Below the pieces are notes generated by a model that saw only the letters and a list, made by a program, of their open reading frames with translations, made no database searches and was not told the origin of the DNA. A stretch of 64,000 nucleotides of DNA from Skeletonema tropicum (lineage: Eukaryota > Bacillariophyta > Thalassiosirophyceae > Thalassiosirales > Thalassiosiraceae), in NCBI GenBank assembly GCA_037178625.1, contig CM074127.1, positions 5,332,001-5,396,000 on the forward strand, given 5' to 3'. The position numbers and the translations under genes were made by a program. Positions within the stretch are counted from its first letter, which is position 1; each line of letters opens with the position of its first letter. Shown one piece after another: positions 63,834 through 64,000 of the stretch.

Positions 63834-64000
63834 CTACACGATATGAGTCAGCAATAATGGGCGACGACGGTAATTCCTACGAAGATAATGAGAGTAGCTC
63901 CGTCAACAGACGTTATCATAGACTTAGTAGGTACATCCACCCTTGCCTAACTCGCAATAAACTCGAAGTTCCAAACGAGTTGACCCCTGCCCCTGGTTCG

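Larger units (their letters stand above)
62573..64000 (+). repeat. Segmental duplication, copy C (partial, right edge)
   Basis: Offset 31,165 from B; identical start TAGTAAG. Continues beyond the window. Confidence 0.93.

Noticed and set aside
1..64000. Bacterial or viral origin
   Set aside because: No operons, no prokaryotic genes, CAG/CAA and AC microsatellites, Helitron and LTR elements with 5-bp duplications point to a nuclear eukaryotic genome.

Overview
The window reads as repeat-rich nuclear DNA of a eukaryote, most likely a diatom or related stramenopile. The Ty3/gypsy polymerase and its CxxHPxxxxHxxxxC gag knuckle resemble diatom-type elements. A Helitron, LTR elements with 5-bp target duplications, MITE-like elements, IQ-motif and class I glutamine amidotransferase relics, and CAG/CAA (polyQ) tracts also occur. 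There are no operons, Shine-Dalgarno sites or CRISPRs. Organism assignment is inference; no rRNA or tRNA gene was recognised.

Layout. (1) 1-6143: coding body of a Helitron Rep-helicase on the + strand, entering from the left edge and broken by three frameshifts and one stop. (2) 6484-18641, segment A: a 12-kb body with a 9-bp-TSD MITE, an unidentified minus-strand gene relic, a gene for a basic/acidic protein with two IQ motifs, a diverged copy of the satellite unit, a glutamine-amidotransferase relic carrying a 327-bp insertion, and a long-TIR element. (3) 18940-30171, array 1: 17 head-to-tail units of about 595 bp. Each encodes the same Q/N/S-rich protein of about 142 aa when intact. Unit 16 is split by a 1.1-kb non-autonomous LTR element with two nearly identical LTRs. 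(4) 30172-31407: array-exit flank. (5) 31408-43590, segment B: near-identical copy of segment A. (6) 43589-51084, segment B': tandem copy of about 34901-42400 that restarts inside the IQ gene. (7) 51085-61336, array 2: ten more satellite units, the fifth split by a 4.3-kb Ty3/gypsy element whose 3' part has been deleted. (8) 61337-64000: second copy of the flank and the start of segment C, running off the right edge.

The large-scale structure is therefore a macro-tandem repeat of [body + coding satellite array + flank] with a period near 25 kb (31 kb where B' was added). Retroelements are nested in the arrays. The amplified unit carries one reading frame, a TATATAAG motif and a leader. A strongly diverged relative lies in every body copy, which suggests the array grew from a resident single-copy sequence. 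Nineteen of 27 units keep the full frame. Most other gene-like sequences (Helitron, amidotransferase, both IQ copies) carry frameshifts, so the region looks heterochromatin-like, although some lesions are single-base homopolymer changes that could be consensus errors.
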